This document shows, piece after piece, positions 1 through 6,648 of a stretch of 17,999 nt of DNA. Position 1 is the stretch's first letter, and every line of letters begins with the position of its first letter. Both the position numbers and the translations under genes were made by a program. This DNA is from Planctomycetes bacterium GWF2_50_10 (GTDB taxonomy: Bacteria; Planctomycetota; Phycisphaerae; Sedimentisphaerales; GWF2-50-10), in the NCBI GenBank assembly GCA_001824635.1, contig MHYB01000115.1, positions 4,711 to 22,709 of the forward strand, in the 5' to 3' direction. Under the pieces are notes generated by a model, which was given only the letters and a program-made list of their open reading frames with translations, did not search any database and was not told the DNA's origin.

Positions 1-87
1 CACGAGCCAGTCGATCTTAATGATGACCTAATCATAAACCTGCAGGATTTCGCAAAGATGGCCTTGGACTGGATGCAGGAATTTTGA
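1..87 (+). CDS. C-terminal end of a protein with a dockerin-like EF-hand tail (5' truncated by window)
   Basis: Frame 1 is open from the first base to a TGA at 85-87 and encodes 28 residues. They include DLNDDLIINLQDF, which fits the dockerin calcium loop (D at 1, N at 3, D at 5, D at 12), followed by the usual short hydrophobic helix ending in a Trp (MALDWM). It aligns by eye with the tails of the proteins at 137-958 and 10869-14123. Such C-terminal loops are common on secreted planctomycete proteins and may mediate attachment or sorting. Position 7 of the loop is Ile, so calcium binding may be weak, or this may be the second of two repeats. Everything upstream lies outside the window, so the function of the main protein cannot be told. 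Confidence 0.75.
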   Translation, partial: HEPVDLNDDLIINLQDFAKMALDWMQEF

Positions 88-136
88 TCAAGAACGGAGT
101 AATTGAAATCATCGAGACAACGGAAGCTGAGTTTAG

Positions 137-958
137 ATGAAAAAGTGTTCGATCTATATTTTTGCTGCTGTTCTGGCAGTGCCGATTTGGGCGGCTGATG
201 CGGGTGCGGCCGGTATGATGGCCGTGACGTTCCCCAGCAAGAGCGGCTGGACAGTAAGCGGTACCGCAGGTGCCCCCGGATATGAGCAGGCACACAGGGT
301 CAACACCAGCAGCGACCAAAGTTCGTGGGGCAATACCTACAGCCTGGTTGACTGCAATGGGCTCTCAACCGGGGCGGTAATGGATTTGTACGCCTCCGAG
401 ATTTGGAGTTGGTATTTCGGAGCCGCAACGAACGATCATGAACGCATGATGGATTCCGGTATTTCATCTGTTTCGGGAGTTACAGAAGTTCATGTGATCG
501 ACATTGGGTATGCTTCCTACGATGTCGTGGTTTATTTTTCATCGCAACTGGAGTATCCGCTTGTTTCAAAATACACAATAGGATCAACTTCGGCGTATGC
601 CCAGCTTGCTGCTATGAGCTATTTTGGAAACAACGACACTTATGTCGCGGTCCCGCTGACCTCGACGGCAGATCTGCAGGGAAGTACTCCTGCAGGGAAC
701 TACATTGTTTTTAAGAATGTAACCGGAAGTACATTGGACATTCAAGTGACAGCGGGCTGGTATGGCAATTCCATATATACCTATCAGCCTGGCTCGCCTC
801 GGGCATCTATAAGCGGTTTCCAGATCATTGAGATCGTCGAAAACAGTGATGTTGATGACGAACCTTTATTGGGAGATCTCAATGAGGACGGCAATATCGA
901 TTATTTTGACCTTGCCATAATTGCGGGAAGCTGGCTTTTGGAAGGTTCGACAGTATAA
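137..958 (+). CDS. Secreted protein of unknown function with C-terminal dockerin-like loop
   Basis: 273 residues. An N-terminal signal peptide (MKKCSIYIFAAVLAVPIWA, probable cleavage near residues 22-26) precedes a domain of about 210 residues rich in Gly, Ser, Thr and aromatics, with alternating hydrophobic stretches that suggest a beta-sandwich. The C-terminus holds a dockerin-like calcium loop starting at Asp247, with Asn249, Asp251, Asn253 and Asp258 at ligand positions 1, 3, 5, 7 and 12, followed by a hydrophobic helix with Trp. The main domain is clearly paralogous to the next gene (shared motifs TFPS, SGWTVSGTAGAP, DQSSWGN, YDVVVYFSS, GNYIVFKNVTGS). I do not recognise the family. A carbohydrate-binding or surface adhesion role is plausible only from domain style and context. 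GGAAG at 122-126 is a weak ribosome site for this start. Confidence 0.85.
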   Translation: MKKCSIYIFAAVLAVPIWAADAGAAGMMAVTFPSKSGWTVSGTAGAPGYEQAHRVNTSSDQSSWGNTYSLVDCNGLSTGAVMDLYASEIWSWYFGAATNDHERMMDSGISSVSGVTEVHVIDIGYASYDVVVYFSSQLEYPLVSKYTIGSTSAYAQLAAMSYFGNNDTYVAVPLTSTADLQGSTPAGNYIVFKNVTGSTLDIQVTAGWYGNSIYTYQPGSPRASISGFQIIEIVENSDVDDEPLLGDLNEDGNIDYFDLAIIAGSWLLEGSTV

Positions 959-1042
959 AGTAAAACTTTTTTAAAAAGGAGGAAGAGACGACGAAGAGTA
1001 GATATTCAGATGCAGGCTTTAGTTTTACGGATTAGAAACATA

Positions 1043-1061
1043 CTGCTACGTGTTGTAGCAG
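1043..1061 (+). promoter_or_regulatory. Small perfect hairpin in the leader of the PEP-CTERM protein gene
   Basis: CTGCTAC at 1043-1049 and GTAGCAG at 1055-1061 form a 7-bp perfect stem around a 5-base loop, in the 141-bp gap between the two paralogous genes. It has no T-run after it, so it is not a convincing terminator. It lies about 40 bases before the start codon at 1100 and could affect mRNA stability or translation. A strong but orphan Shine-Dalgarno-like run (AAGGAGG, around 977-983) lies further upstream with no start codon at a usual distance. The structure is visible; any function is inference. Confidence 0.35.
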
Positions 1062-1086
1062 CGGTTAATTTGAAAATTTTAGGATC

Positions 1087-1091
1087 GGAGG
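1087..1091 (+). promoter_or_regulatory. Ribosome binding site GGAGG that fixes the start at 1100
   Basis: GGAGG lies 8 bases before the ATG at 1100. The longer reading frame opening at ATG 1010 would add 30 residues that look unlike a signal peptide and has no ribosome site at proper spacing. This site therefore selects 1100 as the start. Confidence 0.7.
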
Positions 1092-1099
1092 ATGAGAAA

Positions 1100-1867
1100 A
1101 TGATGAAGATGAGTTTGATTGGACTAGTAGTGGTTTCGATGATGTCGGTTTCGGCAGCTAATGCCGGCTCAATGGCCGTGACGTTCCCAAGCCAGAGCGG
1201 CTGGACAGTAAGCGGCACCGCAGGAGCTCCAGAATACCAGCAGAGCAACTGGGTTAACACGAACAGCGACCAAAGTTCGTGGGGTAATCAATACAACCTG
1301 GTTGACAACAGCGGCCAATTAACTGGAGCGAAAATGGATTGGTATGCTTCTCCGGTTTGGAACTGTTCTTTCGGAGCCGCAGACAATGATAACGAACGTA
1401 TGATGGATAGCGGTCTGGCGGCAGCGGGCGAGAATGGGAAAGTGGAAATCAACGTTATAAACATCCCATATGCCAGCTATGATGTTGTGGTTTATTTTTC
1501 ATCGGAACTGACGAATGCTTATGTCGCAAAATATACATTAGGGGCAACTTCCGTGTATGCCCGTGTACAGGCAATGAATGCCTTCGCAAACAGTAACACA
1601 TTTACCCAGGTATCATCGTCTTCGACGACAAACCTGCAAGGAAGTACCCCAACAGGTAATTACATTGTGTTTAAAAACGTAACCGGCAGTTCGATGTATC
1701 TTACGGCCCAGAACGCATGGACAGGCGAAAACATATATACCTATGCAGCCGGTCAGCCTTGGGCTCAGGTCAGCGGTTTCCAGATCGTTGCAGTACCGGA
1801 ACCCGTGACAGTTGCATTGCTTGGACTTGGCGGACTCATGAGTGTTCTCAAGAGACGCCGTAACTAG
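1100..1867 (+). CDS. Secreted protein of unknown function with PEP-CTERM sorting tail
   Basis: 255 residues from the ATG at 1100, chosen because GGAGG sits 8 bases upstream and a clean signal peptide follows (MMKMSLIGLVVVSMMSVSAANA, cleavage after ANA). The central domain is a paralog of the 137-958 product, with long shared runs at protein and DNA level. The C-terminal 24 residues are a textbook PEP-CTERM signal: VPEP, a hydrophobic stretch VTVALLGLGGLMSVL, then KRRRN. In known systems this tail is recognised by an exosortase that removes it and delivers the protein to the envelope or extracellular matrix; no exosortase gene is in this window. So the neighbour carries a dockerin-like tail while this copy carries an exosortase tail on the same kind of body. 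The domain function is unknown; surface glycan binding is only a guess. Confidence 0.85.
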   Translation: MMKMSLIGLVVVSMMSVSAANAGSMAVTFPSQSGWTVSGTAGAPEYQQSNWVNTNSDQSSWGNQYNLVDNSGQLTGAKMDWYASPVWNCSFGAADNDNERMMDSGLAAAGENGKVEINVINIPYASYDVVVYFSSELTNAYVAKYTLGATSVYARVQAMNAFANSNTFTQVSSSSTTNLQGSTPTGNYIVFKNVTGSSMYLTAQNAWTGENIYTYAAGQPWAQVSGFQIVAVPEPVTVALLGLGGLMSVLKRRRN

Positions 1868-1877
1868 TTTTAGATTG

Positions 1878-1917
1878 TTTAATTGGAGACCTGGTATTAA
1901 TCAGGTCTCCAATTAAA
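1878..1917 (+). terminator. Perfect 16-bp inverted repeat after the PEP-CTERM gene (probable terminator or mRNA 3' end)
   Basis: The left arm at 1878-1893 (TTTAATTGGAGACCTG) and right arm at 1902-1917 pair perfectly over 16 bp around an 8-base loop (GTATTAAT). It begins 10 bases after the stop codon of the PEP-CTERM protein gene. There is no uninterrupted T-run; the sequence after the stem is GTTATAGTGTTTT. It may therefore be a weak intrinsic terminator, an mRNA-stabilising 3' structure, or an attenuator. Only 26 bases separate the stem from the pseudopilin start codon. Confidence 0.7.
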
Positions 1918-1930
1918 GTTATAGTGTTTT

Positions 1931-1937
1931 AAGGAGG
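1931..1937 (+). promoter_or_regulatory. Strong ribosome binding site AAGGAGG of the pseudopilin gene
   Basis: AAGGAGG ends 6 bases before the ATG at 1944, near-ideal spacing. It confirms the start codon and therefore the unusually long 26-residue prepilin leader. Confidence 0.75.
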
Positions 1938-1943
1938 CATAAG

Positions 1944-2729
1944 ATGCTTAAGAAAACTTGGGCTACCTTAAATTTATCAAAAGTGGATTGTATTACGGTT
2001 CCCGCCGGCAGAACAAAGGGATTTACGCTGGTTGAACTGCTGGTTGTGATATCAATAATCGCATTGCTGCTGTCGATATTAATGCCATCGCTGCAAAGTG
2101 CGAGGGAACAAGCCAAACGGGTTGTATGTGCCTCCAATCTCAAGAATATGGGACTGGCATTAATAATGTATGAAGATGATTTTAAGGGCAGCGCTCCTGC
2201 AGTTTCATGGAACCCATATATGGATAGAAGCAACTATTGGCAGGGGCAACTGGCGCCATATCTGGGGTGGAGCGGTGCTGCTTCGAAATTTACCTATTCG
2301 GGCAAGTCAACAAGGGACCTGCTGAAGTATCCCGACAGAATGGTGAAGGTATTTAAGTGCCCCAGCGTGAGAGATAAAGAAAAAACTAAATTTATCTGGG
2401 GACACAGCTATGGAATAAATCACTACATGTTTGGAACGGTAGATGACTATGGCAGGTATTGGAGGGTCAGGGATCTTAAACATCCCAAAGAAACATTCTT
2501 ATTGATGGATGACTTATATTATACTGTGGGCGATCCGGCATGCGTTGAAATGTGGGCGCTGCATCATAAAAAAACAAAGAACGTACTTTTTGCGGATAAT
2601 CATCTAGCTATGGGGTATCAGGATGTTATCAGTGAAAAAAGCTTACCGGGAATTATCGGTTGGTATGATTTTTCCATATGGGGCGATACGATTTCTGCCT
2701 GGGCAACCATGAGCGGACCGAATCGGTGA
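1944..2729 (+). CDS. Type IV pilin-like pseudopilin (planctomycete DUF1559-like / type II secretion style)
   Basis: 261 residues. A prepilin peptidase site sits at Gly26/Phe27, followed by FTLVELLVVISIIALLLSIL, with the conserved Glu at mature position 5 (Glu31) in the hydrophobic helix. The helix continues into LMPSLQSAREQAKRVVCASNLKNMGLAL, typical of planctomycete pseudopilins. Near the C-terminus, HKKTKNVLFADN matches the H-x9-DG motif of that group with Asn in place of Gly. These proteins are processed by a prepilin peptidase and assembled at the inner membrane or into short fibres. They are abundant in planctomycetes and often sit near carbohydrate genes, but their job is not settled. 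The gene follows a strong hairpin and precedes the SGNH esterase by 3 bp, suggesting cotranscription. The body between residues about 70 and 215 is rich in Trp and Tyr, so glycan contact is possible (inference). Confidence 0.88.
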   Translation: MLKKTWATLNLSKVDCITVPAGRTKGFTLVELLVVISIIALLLSILMPSLQSAREQAKRVVCASNLKNMGLALIMYEDDFKGSAPAVSWNPYMDRSNYWQGQLAPYLGWSGAASKFTYSGKSTRDLLKYPDRMVKVFKCPSVRDKEKTKFIWGHSYGINHYMFGTVDDYGRYWRVRDLKHPKETFLLMDDLYYTVGDPACVEMWALHHKKTKNVLFADNHLAMGYQDVISEKSLPGIIGWYDFSIWGDTISAWATMSGPNR

Positions 2730-2732
2730 GCC

Positions 2733-3509
2733 ATGACAGTACATGCTGTATCGATGCAAATGAGATTGATGTTGTTCGCGACCTGTGTGAGCTGCCTGGC
2801 ATTTTGCGGTTGTGCGCAGAAGGTCGAAAAAGTCAACGCGTATAGAATTGATCCAAATGCACATTCGGCTGTGACACCCGTGCCGGGGCCCGACAAGTGG
2901 TGGGAAAGTCGCCATCAGGCCATACTCGAGCGTGTAAAGCAGGGCAACATCGATATGATATTTATCGGCGATTCCATCACGCAAGGCTGGTGGGACAGGG
3001 GCATTGAGGTTTGGCGGCAATATTACGACAAACGCAACGCACTTAATATGGGCATCGACGGCGACAGGACGCAGTATATGCTCTGGCGGCTCGATCATGG
3101 TGAGATCACTGGCATATCTCCGAAGCTGGCTGTCCTGATGATCGGCACTAACAACTCCAACCGGAACGACAACACCGCAAAGGAAATCAGCGAGGGCATA
3201 GTAGCGATATGCCAAAAATTGCGCAAGGACTTGCCCAATACGAAAATTCTCCTGCTTGGTATTTTTCCTCGCGGCGATAAGCCTTCGCCGCAGCGTGAAA
3301 AGAATGCCGAGGCTAGCAGGCTTGCCTCGACCATAGCCGATGGCAAATGGATTTACTATATGGATTTCGGCGATAAGTTCCTCGAAAAAGACGGCACACT
3401 GCCCAAAGACATAATGCCTGACGGTCTCCATCCAAATTCCAAAGGCTATCAGATCGAAGCCGAGGCTATCGAGCCGCTGGTGGAAAAGCTCATGGGTGCC
3501 AGGAAATAA
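2733..3509 (+). CDS. SGNH/GDSL-type esterase, putative lipoprotein
   Basis: 258 residues. SGNH blocks are visible in order: GDSITQG with nucleophile Ser81 (block I), NMGIDGDRT around 106-112 (block II), IGTNN with Asn140 (block III, usually GxND), and PDGLHP with Asp230 and His233 (block V). This matches the acetylhydrolase-like GDSL family (platelet-activating-factor acetylhydrolase style). In glycan clusters such enzymes often remove acetyl or other ester groups from polysaccharides. The N-terminus has a hydrophobic segment ending LAFCGC, a lipobox-like site at Cys27 with an unusual Phe at -3, so outer or inner membrane anchoring is likely but not certain. ATGs at 2754 and 2760 would give tighter signal peptides than the 2733 start; no strong ribosome site decides between them. 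Spacing of 3 bp to the pseudopilin gene suggests translational coupling. Substrate is unknown. Confidence 0.88.
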   Translation: MTVHAVSMQMRLMLFATCVSCLAFCGCAQKVEKVNAYRIDPNAHSAVTPVPGPDKWWESRHQAILERVKQGNIDMIFIGDSITQGWWDRGIEVWRQYYDKRNALNMGIDGDRTQYMLWRLDHGEITGISPKLAVLMIGTNNSNRNDNTAKEISEGIVAICQKLRKDLPNTKILLLGIFPRGDKPSPQREKNAEASRLASTIADGKWIYYMDFGDKFLEKDGTLPKDIMPDGLHPNSKGYQIEAEAIEPLVEKLMGARK

Positions 3510-3619
3510 GTATTCTCTAAGATCGCAATTTTATATTTGTTTACAAGACACGAGCGATAGTATCTGCTCTGTAATAATATATATTAGTCCGCAGGTTATT
3601 TTTCATAAGGAACCCATGT

Positions 3620-6607
3620 ATGACGACCCCCAGGCTCCACGTTGCGTTTCTGCTTTCTGGTATTTTTTTGATTCACGGATGTGTCTTTGCCGGTGTGTCA
3701 GAAGAAGTAATAGGTCCCGAACCATCACCCTTGCGGGAGTCGTTTAATTGCACGGATGCGAAACTGTGGCAGGTTTTTCCATATGAAAGCAACAGTGTGA
3801 AATTAGGGGTTGACGGCAACAATGTGGAATTTGCATGGCTGGGTTCAACAAGTCCAGAAAACCTTGCAGGCATAAGCAAGTATAATGAATTCGACGAAAG
3901 CCGCTGGTCTCGATACGCCAAAAGCTCCCAGATGCTTGAGATCAAACGCGGGTTCAACAAACAGATAAGAATGAAATGGGAAATCACGATAAAAGAACGT
4001 GAATTCGGCGCGATGGTAACTCCTATTGCGATTCAAATAGGGAAGAGCGGCAATGAATTGGGCAGGGTTGAACTGCAGCGTATTTCGCTGCCGCAACAAA
4101 TGGGGCCCGGCCATATTCATACTGTCGGTCTGAATTTCGAGCCGTCCGCTGACGCAGTTGGGATAATTCCGGCGTTGAAGTTTACGGGGAACGCGATGCG
4201 ATGCGTGGTCAAATCGGTCGTTATTGAGCCGGCTGCGATCAGGCCCAAGTGGGACTCACTCATTAGAACCGGCGCAAGAATCCCTGAAGTGCGGTACGAG
4301 GACGATGGGATCCGTCCCAAGCCTGATGCAGCGAAACTTACGCCTAAGGAAATCGACGATTATCTCGCCAAATGCCCCAAGGCCAAACCCGAAATACGAA
4401 AAGTGGATTCAGACACTCCGCGCGTTGAACTTTACGTCAATGGCGAAAGGATAGCGCCTGCGATTCATTTATCGGCATTTGCCGGAACGGGATCATCGCG
4501 TTTCGGTGATTTTGATGATGCGGGCTTAAGAATTGCCGCTGTATCTGTAAAGGCAGGCCCCAAAACGGATACACCTGCTGCGTCAAGCAATGTCTGGCTG
4601 GGCAAAGGTAAATACGATTTTGAACCGGCAAGGGAAGCGATACGCCATGTTATAGCTCGTGCGCCGCATAGTTATGTTATGCTGCATTTGATAGTCGATG
4701 TTTATAATGACTGGGGTGTTGAGCATCCCAATGACGTATACACCAATGCCAAGGGCGAAAAAGCCGTCGCATCATGGGGCCGTACAACCCGCTATGGCGG
4801 GGGAGCACCAGGCCCGAATGAACGCTGGGTGCCTTCCGATAATTCCAGGCAGTTTCGCGAGGATGGCGCTGAATTTCTAAAGGCTCTTGGACAATGGCTC
4901 GAGACGGTTCCGGAAGGTAAAGTTGTCATAGGCGCTTACATTAACGGCGGTGTGGACGGGCAATGGCTGTTTTCAGCCGATAATTCGCTCGTTACTCCTG
5001 AAGACCAATTCGCCTGTTTCAGCAAGGGTGCACGCGATAACTTCCAGCAATATCTCAAAGACAAATATAAAACAAATGAGGCATTGGCTAGAGCCTGGGG
5101 CTTTACGGTTACGTTCGATACAGCTGAAATACCTGCCTATTCCGTTCGCAGCAAGAGCATGCCTATTGAATATATGGGCGTAAAAGGCGAAAGCCCGATC
5201 ATGAGTTATAACTGCAGGGATGCGCAGGGTGCGGATTACAACGTATTCCTTTCGGTCAGCAACACCCAGCGGCAGATAGCGTTCTGCAAGGGACTCAAGG
5301 ACGGCAGTAACGGCAGACTTCTTTGCGGCCAGTGGTGGCCGACCCTGCCTGCTCCTTATCCTCTTTCACACACGGATTTGAAGAGTATATTGGAATCTCC
5401 TTACATTGATTTTATTTCGCGCGGCGGACTTTTGGGCGCAGTGTTCCACGGCAAATTGACAGTGGATGAACTTGACCTGCGGAACCTTAAATCCGGCATT
5501 GAGCCATGGAATGTTACAGAATTTGACCTCCCATGGATCGCCAAGTCTCAGGCAGAATATAAGAGACATATAACGTCGCATGTAGTCAGGCCGTTTGCGG
5601 GAGGCGGCGGATATCATTTATTTGATATGTGGGGCGGCTGGTTCTGGCATCCTGAGACGATGCAGATGGTAAACGACACGGTCAAACTTTACGATAGTGT
5701 CAAGAAAGGGCCATTTATCGGAGAAAATTACGTAGGCGTGTTCGTCGATGAGAATGCGGCAAATTACGTCCAGCATTTGGGGCGATACTATATGACCAAT
5801 GCGGTGCAAAGCGCAACCGAATCGATGGGTACATGGACATTCAACATGATCTGGGGACGAACAGGCTTGCCGGTGAGGTTCTACCTCATGGACGATGCGC
5901 TCAATCCCGACATTATTGTGCCGAAAGTGGCGATCTTCCTAAACCCGCTTACGATGGATTTGGAACAGGCACAGGCAATTCATAAAAGGTTCTATAACAA
6001 CGGCCGGGTGGTGACGTATATGCAGACACCGGGACTGGCTGCGCCGGGTGATGCGAATAATCCTATGAAAATCACCGGTTTTGATATCCATGAAGACCCA
6101 AGGACAAAAAACAAACCGCTGATAGCCTTGGGTGCCGATGATGCTCTTTTAAAAGGGATCAGGCCGGGCAGTATGCTCGAATCATGGACACTTGAAATGA
6201 GCTACTATCCCAATGCCTCCGCAGTGCCGGGCAAAAATGATAAAATCCTGGCCAAGTATGTGGAGACGGATATCCCCGGCATGCTCGTCAGGCGTGAAAA
6301 AGACCATACGGTCGTATGGGCAGGTTTCCCCGGCGCTGTTACGGCACAGTTTGTGAGAAACCTGGCAATAGAAGCCGGTATGAAACCATGGCTGGAAACC
6401 GATGACGAACTGATCATTGGCGGAGGTATTTTGGCGGTTGGCGGATTAAATGGCGGCCCACAGGCGGTGAATTTGCCGGCAAATTTCAAAGTAGAGAAAT
6501 GCTTAAGTGGTCACAAGTACGATATTAAGGATGGCAAGCTTATGTTTGAACTCGGCTATGGCGACGTTTATGGCGACACCGCGATATTTGCGGTTAGCCA
6601 AAAATGA
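3620..6607 (+). CDS. Secreted GH42-like glycoside hydrolase-related protein, paralog of the 10869-14123 product
   Basis: 995 residues, with a ribosome-like AAGGA at 3606-3610. The signal region (about residues 6-24) ends IHGCVFAG, which could be a lipobox at Cys21 or a Sec site after Ala24. Residues about 30-200 form a probable beta-sandwich. A (beta/alpha)8-like region spans about 260-690, and a domain resembling the GH42 trimerisation region (VAIFLNPLTMDL, then NNGRVVTYMQTPG) covers about 750-850, followed by a small C-terminal beta-domain. By comparison with GH42-like planctomycete and Lentisphaerae proteins as I remember them, Glu617 in HGKLTVDELDLR fits the nucleophile. The expected acid/base Glu in a GEW-type motif is Gln448 in DGQW. 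More than half of residues match the later paralog by eye, which has the same Gln. Activity could be on galactosides or it may be a binding protein; substrate is not shown by sequence. There is no dockerin tail in this copy. Confidence 0.8.
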   Translation: MTTPRLHVAFLLSGIFLIHGCVFAGVSEEVIGPEPSPLRESFNCTDAKLWQVFPYESNSVKLGVDGNNVEFAWLGSTSPENLAGISKYNEFDESRWSRYAKSSQMLEIKRGFNKQIRMKWEITIKEREFGAMVTPIAIQIGKSGNELGRVELQRISLPQQMGPGHIHTVGLNFEPSADAVGIIPALKFTGNAMRCVVKSVVIEPAAIRPKWDSLIRTGARIPEVRYEDDGIRPKPDAAKLTPKEIDDYLAKCPKAKPEIRKVDSDTPRVELYVNGERIAPAIHLSAFAGTGSSRFGDFDDAGLRIAAVSVKAGPKTDTPAASSNVWLGKGKYDFEPAREAIRHVIARAPHSYVMLHLIVDVYNDWGVEHPNDVYTNAKGEKAVASWGRTTRYGGGAPGPNERWVPSDNSRQFREDGAEFLKALGQWLETVPEGKVVIGAYINGGVDGQWLFSADNSLVTPEDQFACFSKGARDNFQQYLKDKYKTNEALARAWGFTVTFDTAEIPAYSVRSKSMPIEYMGVKGESPIMSYNCRDAQGADYNVFLSVSNTQRQIAFCKGLKDGSNGRLLCGQWWPTLPAPYPLSHTDLKSILESPYIDFISRGGLLGAVFHGKLTVDELDLRNLKSGIEPWNVTEFDLPWIAKSQAEYKRHITSHVVRPFAGGGGYHLFDMWGGWFWHPETMQMVNDTVKLYDSVKKGPFIGENYVGVFVDENAANYVQHLGRYYMTNAVQSATESMGTWTFNMIWGRTGLPVRFYLMDDALNPDIIVPKVAIFLNPLTMDLEQAQAIHKRFYNNGRVVTYMQTPGLAAPGDANNPMKITGFDIHEDPRTKNKPLIALGADDALLKGIRPGSMLESWTLEMSYYPNASAVPGKNDKILAKYVETDIPGMLVRREKDHTVVWAGFPGAVTAQFVRNLAIEAGMKPWLETDDELIIGGGILAVGGLNGGPQAVNLPANFKVEKCLSGHKYDIKDGKLMFELGYGDVYGDTAIFAVSQK

Positions 6608-6636
6608 TGTAAGGTATGAGAAAGCTGCACCTGGTC

Positions 6637-6640
6637 GGAG
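6637..6640 (+). promoter_or_regulatory. Ribosome binding site GGAG favouring the start at 6649
   Basis: GGAG lies 8 bases before ATG 6649. The earlier in-frame ATG at 6616 has an AGG only one base upstream, too close to work well. This favours 6649 as the translation start. Confidence 0.55.
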
Positions 6641-6648
6641 AAAATTTG

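Noticed and set aside
1010..1099. Upstream extension of the PEP-CTERM protein to ATG 1010
   Set aside because: The added 30 residues do not look like part of a signal peptide, and a well-spaced GGAGG supports ATG 1100.
2643..3431. 262-codon open frame on the - strand
   Set aside because: It lies opposite the SGNH esterase and the end of the pseudopilin gene, both of which have clear motifs; its translation shows no recognisable domain.
3540..3580. TTTACA followed by AT-rich TAATAATAT as a possible promoter
   Set aside because: No -10-like hexamer lies at 16-18 bases from the TTTACA, so the match is too poor to call.
3496..3747. Short + strand frame across the gap before the first GH42-like gene
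   Set aside because: It overlaps the end of the esterase and the start of the GH42-like gene in another frame, with no ribosome site or domain.
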